From positions 62,001 through 126,000 of the forward strand of contig JAKLEA010000004.1 of the NCBI GenBank assembly GCA_022711755.1: a stretch of DNA of 64,000 bases. Reading direction: 5' to 3'. The notes under the pieces were generated by a model. That model saw only the letters and a list, made by a program, of their open reading frames with translations. It searched no databases and was not told where the DNA came from. The DNA is from Planctomycetota bacterium. GTDB lineage: Bacteria; Planctomycetota; Brocadiia; SM23-32; JAKLEA01. A program made the translations under genes and the position numbers. This document shows positions 27,001-33,378 of this stretch, in pieces; positions within the stretch are counted from its first letter, which is position 1; every line of letters starts with the position of its first letter.

Positions 27001-29136
27001 CTGGCCCGCGCATACATGCAGAGCGACCTCTACGACGGCGACGTTTCCGAGGTCGTCATGGTCGGCGCGCCCAACCACGGCGAGCCGAGCGCATACGCCC
27101 AGTGGCAGGGCAGATTCGGCATAGGCGAAGACCTTGATCTCGTTCGCGGCGCGATGCTCAACCAGCTTTACCACGACCACGAGCGCAACCCCATCCCCGG
27201 CATTGACCCGGCGGCGACGGATATCGAATTCGCGCAAGCCTTCATGCCGTCGCTGAAGGACATCATCCCGACCTACGCCTTCCTGGTCAGGGAGAACATC
27301 AACGACACCCCGCTGTCTTCAAATCACAACACGTTCCTGCGGGACCTGAACGCCGACCTGGACGGTCTGCTCCAGCCGGGCGTTGACGCGGCAACGATCT
27401 CGCAGACGGGACTTGACACCCCGAGTTGGGTGATCGTGAAGAACAACGGGAAGTATAAGCTGGCCAACGACGTTGACGGCGATTCGATAGTCGCGCGGGA
27501 TGCGGCGGGCATTGCCGGGAGCGTGCTGACGGGCGTGACGGATTACGCCGTGAGCGCGCCCGGCATGTCGCACAAGGACATGCTTGAGCACGACAACGTC
27601 CAGGCGCAGGTGTTCGCCCTGCTGGGCTACTCCGCGCCGGCCGGCGGTTACTCCCACAGCGGCATCCGGCTGGCTGGGGAGGACATTGCCGACGTGACGA
27701 CCTTCAGCTTCGACCCGGTTGACTTCATCGTCACGGACGATTCCGGCAATCGGAGCGGCTACGACGCGGCCAACGGACTGCTCGATGAGATACCGAACTC
27801 CTGGTTCAGCGGTGACGACGCGCGGGAACTGCTCATCATTTTGAACGGCGCAAGCCCGGATTACCAGGTTGACCTTACGGGCACGGGCGACGACTACATC
27901 GCATCTGCGGGCGGCTTCACCCACGGCGGCGGGGAGACGTTCTACGACCTGTCCGGCAACCTGCCGCTGGGGCAGACGCGCACGGACAACGTCAGCGAGA
28001 TTTATCGCCCGGACGGAACGATGGTCACGCCGGCGGAGCAGGTGTTCATCGAGCCTGGGCAGAGCGTCTACTTCGCGGGGCAGGTCAGCGATCCTGACGA
28101 TCCGAGCGGGCATTTCTATCAGTGGAACTTTGACGGGGCCGCGCCGATGTCAACGGTCCTGGAACCCGGCAACGTGCAGTTCAACGGCGTCGGCGTCTAC
28201 TACGTCCAGTTCACCGTCACGGACCCCTACGGCAATGTTGACGAAACGCCGGACATCGTCATGGTGAACGTCATCATCACGAACCCGACAGCGCCGGGGC
28301 GCTTGGACCTATCCGCCGGCAGTGACAGCGGGGTCAGCGACAGCGACGACATAACGAACGATAATACCCCGACGTTCACGTGGACGGCGTCAAGCGACAT
28401 GAGCGGGATAGCGGGATACTGGTGGGCGGTGGATGACGCCACGCCTGAGACGGGCGGAGCATTTACCACGGAGCTGACCGCGACGCTGCCCGCCATCGCT
28501 GACGGCAGTCATACGCTGTATGTAAAGGCGGTTGACGCCACGCCAGCCGGGTATCTGAGCGACGCGTCGGCGATACCGTTCACGGTGGACACCATCGGCG
28601 CGAACGTGCAGCAATGGCAGTCCAAGCAGACCCACGGGGCTGCCGGTGAGATCACGACGGTCATAGCAAACGGGTGGGTCGAGAGTCGCTACGCCGGGAT
28701 CAGGAAGCTGGTGATTGATCTTGACGAGAACGCCGACCCGGCAAGCGTCGGCGTCGGCGACCTGAGCGTCGTCGGCGTCAAGAGCGGCAACCAGAGCGGA
28801 TTGATATCAAGTGTTACCGCATCGGGCGACAAGGTGACTGTGCAGTTGAGCGCGGCGCTGCCGGACATTGACACATACACGATCACTCTCGGTCAGGACG
28901 TGCGGGACGTCGCCGGCAACCAGATGAGCGGTCCGAAGCAGATCACGGTGAAGGCACTGCGCGGGGACGCCAACGGGGACGGTCAGGTCAACAGCTTCGA
29001 CCTGTTGAACATCCGCGTCTACGTGGGGCAGGCGATCAACGCCGCAAATGCCCGGTGCGACATCAACGGCGACGGGGTCATCAACTCCTTCGATCAGTTG
29101 ATGGCTAGGGTCTACGTTGGGAACAAGATAACATAG
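15079..29136 (+). CDS. Giant modular LEPR-XLL/dockerin surface protein
   Basis: About 4,685 residues. The ATG at 15079 is chosen because AAGGAGG (15065-15071) precedes it; an ATG at 15037 is in frame but has no such site. Order of modules: sorting motif LETRVLL (22-28); DUF7948-like domain (about 35-245); seven SBBP propeller repeats (to about 690); three PKD-like domains; an FG-GAP block closed by an ASPIC/UnbV domain (18001-19360). Then come further PKD-like domains, a second FG-GAP plus ASPIC block (20209-21570), two pairs of SbsA-like Ig domain plus FG-GAP array, a PKD domain, a lipase-like alpha/beta-hydrolase domain (26608-27650), Ig-like domains and a two-repeat dockerin-like end. Many DxDxDG loops should bind calcium. 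It is probably exported and retained on the cell surface or matrix. The lipase-like domain lacks its nucleophile serine. Confidence 0.93.
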   Translation: MRRLNSRGGCTSRSAKVNVERLETRVLLNALSETGILSGQAAFIRNDGQWTDESVRYALDGDGADVLACDGSLRILASQDADAATGLRTAPREFSMTLSGARVVAPVASGMLPGRTSYFIGDTPRDWVVGAPSFSEIAYENVYEGVDLVLWGSKSEIKYEFRLDPWADPGVVRVDLGGIDSMSLDAGGNLRIAVGDAEFADLAPFVYQEAYGKKTKIEARYKLIDADSWGIEVVGDYDPSQSLILDPAIAWSSYLGGGDYDSAQSIAVDGSGNVYVTGVTDSVNFPTDNGFDTSNSGFRDAFVTKISSDGSTILWSAYLGGSGGSDQGYGIAVDGTGNVYVAGVTDSGDFPGLGGFDTTLGGGQDGFVAKILSDGSGIAWSNFLGGIGNDEARDIALDASGNIYVTGITQSGDFPAVNGFDASLGGAQDAFVTKIANDGTAIIWSSYLGGTSYEEGIGLAVGGDSSVYVTGNTMSGDFSTNGGFQTSYGGGQDGFVTKVSPAGNSLAWSSYLGGGSADYGEGVAVDGAGNAYVTGYTQSGDFPSSGGFDATLGGSQDAFITKVAAAGSSLAWSSYLGGSGSEKGRDLALDGSGNIFLTGETDSSDFPTANPVDGTLGGGRDAYMTKVAADGSAISFSTYIGGDAGNEYGRDVAVLTDAYITGDSWSDDLRTDYGFDQSYNGNGDAFVMRITAGNLPPRGTIDSPADGATTYPGGTINLLGSGFDPNGTIASWDWQVTGPNSFSWSSTDEDPGLLALPDLGDYTITLTVTDNEGAPDESPEVVTAQVRNNPDGTIDSPLDGAVVFQGGSIDLLGTGYDSDGTVVAWDWQITGPSGFTWSSSVEDPGLLSLPNLGEYSITLTVTDNTGLEDPVPAAATVALRARPNGTITSPTNGLVIQPGENIDLQSSWTDADGTVTAWDWQITGPNGFTWSSSVEDPGTLTLSDEGAYAITLTVTDNHGYADLTPAQTGVVVNKFIFENVTGASGLDTSRLGVGVADITGDGIIDVVMTGESGEMNHAWFGDGDMTFTDPGSVGIENQEGHTPSFADYDNDGDTDLAVGWYWSGGSGLYRNAGTGTFTDVSGSSGVGDPDKIHLASWADVNNDGWPDLAFARNGANMLFLNNGNGTFTDQAAARGMNQGGYGIAVIFGDIDRDGDSDAYATIDGGTNNRLLRNNGTGYFTDVTDSSGASGVFGGSQHPMFADYDNDGDLDLFQTGPGLKLLANDGRGYFTDVTSAAGLGGAGTSPVGVMVTDLDNDGYQDLMVSATTGSKLYLGAPSGVFLDSTANEPMLGVGRPITFGDFDRDGDVDVLQVHATPTCLLENLTDDGRMLTVAADGLTTSRSGIGTQLSLYRLDGSEWELVGYREIFSGYGRTSGNPLEQYFALPEDGTYKVMAQFVNGSSAEHTFAYSGAGPVNLTLNPEGYAPQSVIDSPLDGLAIDPGQSINLQGSGSDADGSIITWRWEISGPNGFAWSSTSEDPGSLQLNDFGKYTITLTTIDDDGFIDQTPARATVWANFAPSITVDAPASNLIKNPGQVARIAFTAADPDNAAAISLYYDTDTNPDNGKTLITSALVEGTDTYYDWTIPANYGATYYVYALISDGVSSVGDYGPATVHVNSQPNGVIDSPLSGSIVKPGQSINLTSSWTDDGAVTGWNWQITGPSGFTWSSSNEDPGLLQLNTEGVYTVTLTVTDDLGLADPTPAQVSVEVTDRIFTNVYSNSGLTSYWYGFGIEDINGDGILDLVPSKGGTDYRLFLGNGDLTFAAQQNMGFEGDPAHGAYFGDYDNDGDRDIYETWAFSSSYLFRNQGDGHVVNANSSSGIGSPSDLQVATWADLNADGWTDLTLAGTTTKVFINNHNGTFTNQTSQSGLSGTAHEIIYGDLDRDGDLDAFKNDWSGNGALYLNNGTGSFTNATSSSGGPGVFSGPKSAALADYNNDGYLDLILNGSYPKVLRNDGSAYFVDVTNEVGLSGITCADGRDGLMVADFNNDGWQDLFLCVDSGSRVFLGGASGVFTEVTSNEPALGESRIVSYGDLDRDGDVDVVASAFEQVTNPHRNTFKLLRNDTNDGRLLTVRADGLTTMRDGIGTGISLYREEAGQWEFLGYREIFSGFGSYSGNPLEAYFALPDDGNYKVQGRFVNGQVGDYEFAYSGAAPVSITLNPEGFAPVIAINSPTDGSDIDIHQSINLQATGTDSDGAIVSWFWNITGPNGFSWTSTAEDPGLLQLDDPGEYVVTLTAEDDDGFLNALPAIAVVDVIDHGPVVTDMTPEGPVGAAVDEIVVEFNEALNVASAQSAANYILTGSLDHIFGNADDSDLSGMIQSIVYSDGGGAGPFEVTITLSAPLDEGAYRLTIDGNNTVTDAAGNSLNDGADEVRSFAVDAISPTVTIDLQPGSDSGASDTDNITNDNTPTYDITVNESGTIEVDYDGDGTPETTMVLDSAGTYEISVGMATGSFQTQQTFAVGTNPYNVESGDLDKDGALDLIVANVASNNLSLLMGNGDGTFQAQQNYAMGTSPHALIVVDLNADGNLDVATGNVTGVVAVRLGNGDGTLGTMQTYSTGSESRSITAADFNGDTILDLATGDKTNNRVSVFIGNGDGTFQSQLTYAVGTYPLGICSGDFNGDGRQDIATANDSTDNVSVLIGNGNGTFQSAVNYAAGDQPRHVISVDLDGDSDLDLVTANWWSRDVSVLLGNGNGTFQTQIRPQVGYGPRVVVSTDANNDGIADLAVACASDDVAALLIGNGNGTFQTYQTFATGDYPDCVCAGDFNGDGASDIVLGNDLANNVSVLLGEIAELSDGAYPFTVTFTDSAANVVTDSDPTTVDTVGPEVSGMVPPPATNAAVGQIVLTFNEALDPATAEDLADYQLLASGGDGAFGDGNEVVLDASIQTIVYADGGGAGPFTVTLTLNPVLSDESYQLTIDGDSSVKDIAGNVLNNGSDEVRTFLIDTIPPTVTIDLQPGSDSGASDSDNVTNDNTPTYDVTVSEAGTLEIDLDGDGTPDRTIVINAAGTYEVDLFGDQDGFITFDGYLGGSNPSGIAGGDINGDGHADLVSTDNGSAQISVYLNRGDGTFEQRAAYAAGSSPNGVAIGDLNGDGVGDVVVGASVSSQARACVFLSNGDGTLQPYQSYAVGGTAAGCVICVDLNADGKLDLAGTNNSGDQVGVLRGNGDGTFQGAQLYTVGDGPYCVFSADLDGDSKNDLVTANGNSDNISVLKGNGDGTFQAQQTYATGDLPMWVAGGDLDGDLRVDLVVSNAAGNSISVLLNNGDGTFGAKTDYPAANTPRGVVVTDVDSDGIADVAVSTKGSSSILLFPGNGDGTLDVAERLGTGESPNGLFAGDLDGDSLPDLAAACSGDSDEVAVLLTEGTTGFRTYDRVLLSDSPLGMIAVDLNLDGNLDIVGALYYESVSSLSVLLGNGDGSFGGETLLPVAGMSSDVVSADFNNDAVPDLAATNYNGNTVSVLMGRGDGSFDPYQTSIVNNGPLGLYCDDLDKDGNQDIIASNSNGLNLDGNTVSVLLGNGDGSFQPQITLTVGQGPTTVVAADFNNDGISDIATCNMAGQTITLLPGNGDGTFQTALTCSMPSGIGLRLRAADFDKDGNLDIAVSGEELLVLLGNGDGTFQTEFSVCSETIDVAVGDFDCDGNADLLASEYPFTSHATPSIFLVRGNGDGTFEPVESYSIGTHTSVAAGDLNGDGKMDAIVGGEDSSIGIILARSGPLADGIYPVNVTFTDAGGNVGTDSDPTTIDTEVPESVIEQPSGDVKWPEDTPYDFAGSGDEAATTSPLSFAWDFGGGAANSSEQNPTATFNTVGTYTVSLTVSDLAGNVDPTPATVQFTAVRKPNPGYNGPVLIIPDMVEVMPARDHYTDWVESTPYGIAPDWFDTENTLTRAYDPLLASLQAPGVDLVMGVDCFVAAYDWRLSFAPDDGVADGHLATGLNDADATYEYAVEYLRYWIDAAKTASGWDTVTLIGHGTGGILARAYMQSDLYDGDVSEVVMVGAPNHGEPSAYAQWQGRFGIGEDLDLVRGAMLNQLYHDHERNPIPGIDPAATDIEFAQAFMPSLKDIIPTYAFLVRENINDTPLSSNHNTFLRDLNADLDGLLQPGVDAATISQTGLDTPSWVIVKNNGKYKLANDVDGDSIVARDAAGIAGSVLTGVTDYAVSAPGMSHKDMLEHDNVQAQVFALLGYSAPAGGYSHSGIRLAGEDIADVTTFSFDPVDFIVTDDSGNRSGYDAANGLLDEIPNSWFSGDDARELLIILNGASPDYQVDLTGTGDDYIASAGGFTHGGGETFYDLSGNLPLGQTRTDNVSEIYRPDGTMVTPAEQVFIEPGQSVYFAGQVSDPDDPSGHFYQWNFDGAAPMSTVLEPGNVQFNGVGVYYVQFTVTDPYGNVDETPDIVMVNVIITNPTAPGRLDLSAGSDSGVSDSDDITNDNTPTFTWTASSDMSGIAGYWWAVDDATPETGGAFTTELTATLPAIADGSHTLYVKAVDATPAGYLSDASAIPFTVDTIGANVQQWQSKQTHGAAGEITTVIANGWVESRYAGIRKLVIDLDENADPASVGVGDLSVVGVKSGNQSGLISSVTASGDKVTVQLSAALPDIDTYTITLGQDVRDVAGNQMSGPKQITVKALRGDANGDGQVNSFDLLNIRVYVGQAINAANARCDINGDGVINSFDQLMARVYVGNKIT
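15820..17150 (+). repeat. Seven SBBP beta-propeller repeats (coding)
   Basis: Each unit of about 60 residues starts with a WSSYLGG-like strand, continues with IAVDGSGNVYVTG and ends with a segment such as GGGQDGFVTKI. Seven units are visible; the last is degenerate (FSTYIGG ... AYITG). The DUF7948-like domain in front is the usual partner of these repeats. Confidence 0.85.
22423..23450 (+). repeat. FG-GAP repeat array A, seven units (coding)
   Basis: Units of about 47 residues carry a DxNxDGxxD calcium loop followed by VLLGNGDGTF. Six GNG(D/N)GT words are seen plus a terminal VSVLLGE, giving seven blades. The array directly follows an SbsA-like Ig domain; the same pair recurs at 23542-26220. 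Confidence 0.85.
24130..26220 (+). repeat. FG-GAP repeat array B, about fourteen units (coding)
   Basis: This is the same repeat type as array A, with about thirteen GDGTF/GDGSF words and a terminal degenerate unit. Fourteen blades correspond to two seven-bladed propellers in tandem. Array A has seven, so the gene seems to have grown by propeller-sized steps. Confidence 0.8.
26608..27650 (+). other. Lipase-like alpha/beta-hydrolase domain lacking the nucleophile Ser
   Basis: This coding domain begins with VLIIPDMVEVMP and contains VTLIGHGTGGILARAYM, which aligns with the nucleophile elbow GHSxGG of LCAT/PGAP1-type lipases. The Ser position is Gly (codon 26986-26988, residue 3970). The downstream acid (VDGDSIV, about 27470-27490) and His (SHKDML, 27568-27585) appear to be retained. 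Without the Ser it should not act as a serine esterase. Confidence 0.75.
28963..29133 (+). other. Dockerin-type C-terminal domain of the giant protein
   Basis: Two calcium-binding F-hand-like repeats are visible, GDANGDGQVNSFDLLNIRVY and CDINGDGVINSFDQLMARVY, separated by a short linker at the extreme C-terminus. In planctomycetes such domains are common on secreted proteins without classical cellulosomes. A matching cohesin was not seen in this window. Confidence 0.85.
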
Positions 29137-29828
29137 AGGGTGATCCCGAGCGCAGGAATACATTCATACACTGGCGGAAATATGTTCTGGAACGGTTGCT
29201 GTTAACCGAAGGACCGTCCGATCTCAGAGTCTAAGAGTCTCCGGCATTTTACCGGAAGTTGCCTCACCCTGCATTCTCAGAAAGTGGCGCTTGGAATCGC
29301 TAGTAATTGGAGCCAGTCGTAAGTCTTTATCCCATTGCCATTAAACACATCAGGCCGACGCAAGTTGCATCGGCCTTCTTCCAACCTGTTTCGACTCTCG
29401 ATTTCGGGGAATTATTGGATGGACTCCCGGAATATGCCAGTTCTCAAGCAAGGCCAGGTCGCTCGGAATGTCGCATATGCGCGCGGATCATCCACGTAAC
29501 TCCATGCGATATTCTCGGTTACGAGTGGCCTGTCAACAATCTATCCGCGTCTGCGTCAGGCCAGAAGAAGCCGAGGCATCACTGACTTTCTTACCTGGCC
29601 GTGCGGCTGAGTCGGAATGTGGCACAAGTAACCGCTTTCGACCAGTCGCCAGCGATACCTCACCATTGAAATCACCGTCGTGGTTTGAGGTACTCGTCTG
29701 CATTCTTACAAGGCTTGCTCCGAAGGTGTAAATGCGATACTGTTCTGACATGTATTCTGATTCCAGAACCATGATAGATTCTCGCGCAGTTCATCATAAG
29801 GATTAAGTTCAGTAAGAAGGTTGGCTCC
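29137..29828. other. Intergenic region, 692 bp
   Basis: No gene is supported between the giant surface-protein gene and the metallophosphoesterase. A terminator-like hairpin lies at 29352-29380. Codon use and open frames here show nothing protein-like. The region is less GC-rich than the flanking genes. Confidence 0.55.
29352..29380 (+). terminator. Possible terminator after the giant gene
   Basis: AGGCCGA (29352-29358) and TCGGCCT (29370-29376) form a 7-bp GC-rich stem that can extend by a few pairs past a C-A mismatch. It is followed by TCTT. It lies 215 bp beyond the stop codon and the T tract is short, so the call is tentative. Confidence 0.4.
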
Positions 29829-32000
29829 ATGGCAGGCGATCTGATCACAAGGCGGAGATTTCTCAAGGGAACATGCGGTTCGGTGGCCGGAGTCGCTCTG
29901 GCGGGCTGCAGAGGGGCATCACTCGCGAATACTGCGAGCGTGGATAAAGACGACGCCAAGGGCATGCTGACCGGGTTCGTCGTCGCAGATGCGCATTTCG
30001 GATGGGACAAGCCGGATGTGCAGCCGCCCGTAGAAGTCATACGGGCCATGATGGGGCGCATTCTCAGGCGTTTCCCGGACCTTGATCTCTTCATAGATGC
30101 GGGCGATGCGCACCACGGCCACGCCCCGGACCAGAACCGTGGCGAATGGACCGATGTCATTGCCAACGGTTGCGGGAAAGTCCCCTTCTTCTACGTCGCC
30201 GGCAACCACGATATCATGAATTTCGGGCATGGGGACGCCGAGCTGCGCTGCAACCGAATGGGCAGCGCGCCGTGTCGGCCCTACTACAGTTTCGATTTGA
30301 AGGGGATACATTTCCTTTCGCTGCCGGAGTTGATGGACGTCTGCATCGTGACCCGAGAGACGCTCGAGTGGGCATCGCTGGACCTCGAGGCGAATCGTGG
30401 GAAAACGACAGTCATCCTCTCGCACAACTCCATCGCGAACACAACGCTGCCGGGCCTCGACCCGGGCTACCGAGAGCTTGCCAACAGCGAAGAGGTCTAT
30501 GACCTCATCAACCGCTACCCGAACGTGCTGGCCTGGATGCACGGGCACAATCACACATGGGAGATCGTGCCGAAGTCCGGAAAGCTCTACGTTTCGTGCG
30601 GCCGCATCGGCGGTTTCGATCCGCCCTACCCGGGATGGTTTGGGCGTGGACACCTTGGGGGGATGTACTTCGAGGCCGCGCCGGACCGCTTCACCGTCAG
30701 AGGCTACAGCGCCACCGAGGCCTGCTTCTTCGACGAAATCGAACACTACTCACATCTCACGAAGTCCATCAGCGGGCCGACATCTTACGATCCCGGGGCG
30801 CCGGCCGCCTTCAGCTACGGGATCGGCGGCGCGTTGGACGGACAGAGGATGCGGGCGGCGAACCATTACGCTGGTGAGTCTGTCCAGCGACAGATATTCC
30901 TCTCCGGATGTAGTGGAGGAGTTCTGAATGAGAACGCCGATATCCAGAAGTACGCCTGCAGGTCGCTGGCAGGGAAGTTGCTCCCCGCCCTCGGCCTTCA
31001 TCCGTACAAGAACAAAAACGACCACTCGAAGCCGGCATGGGAATGGCTTGATCCGGGGATCCGACTCAATCCGCTGGACAACCCAAAACAAGATAGAGTC
31101 CTGACAAGTCCCCACACACAGGCCGGTCGTGTCGCATACTACCGCTGTGCCCCCGGGCGCCGATACTTTGCAGCAATAGACGCAGAAGCCGAAGGTGGAG
31201 GGCAATCACTCAAGCTCGAGTGCCAGGTGCACGACAACGAGGGGAACCTGCTGAGTGCTCTGCCCGTGGCGGAGTGGCAGATCGGGCCCGGCAGGCGTAG
31301 ATACGAAGCGAACTTCGACGTCCCGGCCATCAGCGGAACCCCGACCATCTACTCAGACCCGACTTCGGACAGAACGATACAGTTGATGATCTGTGCCACG
31401 ATCTGTCCGAACGCGGAGCCGATAGTCGTGCGGCACTTCGGTTTTACCCTTGCCGGAGCCTCTGAAACAACGGAGGATGCCGCGATCATCGTTGATGGAG
31501 CAGAATTCAGAAGAGACGGCTCCCTCGGAGAGGCGGAGTGCGCCGTGTTGCCGGTTCCCGGACTTCCGGGAAGCCACACTCTATTTGAAGCCCGAGCAGG
31601 GGGTTGCGGGCGTGTTACATGGCTTATCAGGCACGAAGGAATCAAGTGGCAGGTCAGGAATGCTACGGTCCAGACGACTCAAAAAGGGATGTTGGTTGGC
31701 CCGATGCGAAATACCTTCTGCCCGAAGAATGAGATCGTGATAGCGCCGCTCTTCCGACCGGCAGGTCCGTATGTCTCCCGGACGAGGAACATTGACAGGT
31801 TCTCCGTGCGCTTTCCCACGGACGACGACTCCTCCCTGGTTGTAGGGATCGAGAAGCTTCTTGGGCCAGGTGAGATCTTCGTCCAATCAAAAGCGAGGCC
31901 CTCGTCAGTCTCGGGGACGAGTCGGTGGGAACACGTTGACGGTCTCCTGCGGATCGAGGTGGACGTGGCGGGTGAGAAACGGATCATCTTCGGAACGTGA
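29829..32000 (+). CDS. Tat-exported metallophosphoesterase (calcineurin-like), probable lipoprotein
   Basis: A 723-residue protein with a twin-arginine signal (ITRRRFLKG, residues 6-14) followed by a hydrophobic core and lipobox LAGC (Cys27), so it is likely exported folded and lipid-anchored. Metal-ligand motifs of the calcineurin-like phosphoesterase fold appear in order: DAH (54-56), GD (92-93), GNHD (125-128), ILSHNS (about 196-201) and GHNH (239-242). The remaining 450 residues are beta-rich without a recognised domain and may bind substrate or surface. Such exported enzymes split phosphodiesters or phosphomonoesters at a two-metal centre; the substrate is unknown. A weak AGAAGG precedes the ATG. 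It sits at the edge of an island with integrase remnants. Confidence 0.87.
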   Translation: MAGDLITRRRFLKGTCGSVAGVALAGCRGASLANTASVDKDDAKGMLTGFVVADAHFGWDKPDVQPPVEVIRAMMGRILRRFPDLDLFIDAGDAHHGHAPDQNRGEWTDVIANGCGKVPFFYVAGNHDIMNFGHGDAELRCNRMGSAPCRPYYSFDLKGIHFLSLPELMDVCIVTRETLEWASLDLEANRGKTTVILSHNSIANTTLPGLDPGYRELANSEEVYDLINRYPNVLAWMHGHNHTWEIVPKSGKLYVSCGRIGGFDPPYPGWFGRGHLGGMYFEAAPDRFTVRGYSATEACFFDEIEHYSHLTKSISGPTSYDPGAPAAFSYGIGGALDGQRMRAANHYAGESVQRQIFLSGCSGGVLNENADIQKYACRSLAGKLLPALGLHPYKNKNDHSKPAWEWLDPGIRLNPLDNPKQDRVLTSPHTQAGRVAYYRCAPGRRYFAAIDAEAEGGGQSLKLECQVHDNEGNLLSALPVAEWQIGPGRRRYEANFDVPAISGTPTIYSDPTSDRTIQLMICATICPNAEPIVVRHFGFTLAGASETTEDAAIIVDGAEFRRDGSLGEAECAVLPVPGLPGSHTLFEARAGGCGRVTWLIRHEGIKWQVRNATVQTTQKGMLVGPMRNTFCPKNEIVIAPLFRPAGPYVSRTRNIDRFSVRFPTDDDSSLVVGIEKLLGPGEIFVQSKARPSSVSGTSRWEHVDGLLRIEVDVAGEKRIIFGT

Positions 32001-32079
32001 GATGACGCGCTGGCACCGTGGCGCCAATGCATATGAACATCGGAGAGAACCTGAGACCTCGGTTTCCATTGTGTTGATT

Positions 32080-32612
32080 CACAGAAGATTTGCCAACGGC
32101 GAGAACCCGGGGAAAAAGCCCCTGATTCGGCTCCCGGTGAAGAAGATCGTGGTCTATGATAAGCGCACCATCGAGATCAGGTACCGCTTATACACCGGGT
32201 TGAGACTCAACGAAATCCGCAGTCTCACGGTGACAGACCTGGACGTCGAGAACCCCGGCCTCAGACTCGACGGCGCATGGACCAAGAATCGCAAGTTCGG
32301 CTTCCAGCCTCTCCCCCCAGGCGCTGGTCAAGCGGCTTGAAGCGTTCGGAGCCGCCCGAACTGCGAACAGCTTCTACGAGAGATTCAACGGCAGGAAGGA
32401 CTTGACCATCTGGGTTCCCGACAACCCGCTGCTCTACGTTCCCAGCCACGCATCGCGGGAGTTCCTGAAGGACCTTGAGGCGGCGAAGATCCCCAAGAAC
32501 TTCCCCGGCGTCGGCAAGGCGGACTTCCACGCCCTGAGGACGACCTATACGACCCTCGTGATTGAGTCCGGGGCGAATGGAGTCGTTCCCAATGCCTATC
32601 GCTCTTCTATCA
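32080..32612 (+). pseudogene. Tyrosine recombinase (integrase) remnant, frameshifted and truncated
   Basis: One frame gives YTGLRLNEIRSLTVTDLDVE, the integrase segment with the first catalytic Arg. At a run of six C residues (32313-32318) the frame changes, and the next frame continues QALVKRLEAFGAARTANSFY and ends with DFHALRTTYTTLVIESGAN. That is the HxLR segment with the second catalytic Arg. The expected later GH and Tyr segments are missing, and the N-terminal DNA-binding domain is absent. The frame change could be a sequencing error, but the missing ends show that the gene is broken. The excisionase-like gene lies 220 bp further on. Confidence 0.8.
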
Positions 32613-32829
32613 TCGTCAGCTACCTCGTCATTCAGTATCCATTCGTCTATGTGCTCAGTATGACGGAAGGAAGCGATTCTCTTGCGAACAGGTTCCGACA
32701 TGATGTCGAACCGCCCCTTCGTGATCTGTGTGAGTCACCCACCTCGAGAGGAATTCAAGATACTGTCAGTCTGAGGGCTCCAGACAACTGACGACGTATT
32801 GGAGTCGAGCGTCCTTGCCGTTGTGGGTG

Positions 32830-33060
32830 TCACGATCGGGCTTTCGACGGCCACTGCCATCTCATGCGCGGCGGGCAACCGGCGCGAATCCACTCCTCCA
32901 GCTCTTCACGTCGCCAGAGCGTCCGACCACCGATTCTGACTGGCGCTGGAATCCTTCCGCTGTGGATGGAACGCCAAATTGTAACCGTTGCAACACTCAG
33001 CATCTCGGCTACGTCGGATGCCCCCAACAGCAGTTTCTCACTGGGTGCGTCATTCGGCAT
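32830..33060 (-). CDS. Excisionase/AlpA-type helix-turn-helix protein
   Basis: A 76-residue protein with the MerR-like fold of phage excisionases. LLGASDVAEMLSVATVTIW (residues 10-28) is the helix-turn-helix. IPAPVRIGGRTLWRREELEE follows as the beta-wing and helix that touch DNA. AAGGAG lies eight bases before the ATG at 33060, so the small gene looks intact and translated. Proteins of this type steer integrase toward excision or act as transcription factors for mobile elements. It faces the integrase remnant, and the pair probably belonged to one integrated element. Confidence 0.78.
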   Translation of the reverse strand: MPNDAPSEKLLLGASDVAEMLSVATVTIWRSIHSGRIPAPVRIGGRTLWRREELEEWIRAGCPPRMRWQWPSKARS

Positions 33061-33378
33061 GTGTCAACTCCTTGGGATGGGAATCAGCTGGCGGCGGCTG
33101 GTGATATCAACTCGACCGTCGCTTTGGAAGCAGCTGATTCGTGAAGCATGGAGCGCCTACTTGAAGGCCGTGACACGTGTCAACGGCGATGGCCGAAGAT
33201 GGTGGGTATCTGATGGGAGATGGTGATCCGCTGGACATCCCGCCACGTTGGGATACACTTCACGGGTGGGATACCTGCGAATCCAGGGCCTCGTCGCTGC
33301 TGCGTCGCATGGGAACGGGTCAGGTGCGCCTGGAGGCAGGAGTCCGAACGGTTGGCTGAAGAGAGGTCATTGCCCGGC
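33061..33378. other. Intergenic region with a 12-bp palindrome
   Basis: These 318 bp lie between the divergent excisionase gene and the glycosidase-like gene and contain no gene. A perfect palindrome lies at 33171-33182. Both neighbours could be transcribed from promoters here, but no clear -35/-10 pair was found. Confidence 0.5.
33171..33182. promoter_or_regulatory. Perfect palindrome TGACACGTGTCA, candidate operator
   Basis: A 12-bp perfect palindrome centred on CG lies between divergent genes, 197 bp before the glycosidase-like gene and 111 bp before the excisionase gene. Its central CpG is typical of LacI-family operators; no such regulator is present in the window. Confidence 0.35.

Noticed and set aside
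29293..29307. GGAATCGCTAGTAAT, identical to a conserved 16S rRNA word
   Set aside because: The 15-bp match does not extend to either side, and no other rRNA segment is nearby, so it is most likely chance.
29468..29731. Small plus-strand frames after the giant gene
   Set aside because: None has a ribosome-binding site, and composition and codon use differ from all accepted genes.
29829..32000. Reading the metallophosphoesterase as part of a secretion or pilus system
   Set aside because: Its motifs are purely those of calcineurin-like enzymes, and its neighbours are mobile-element remnants.
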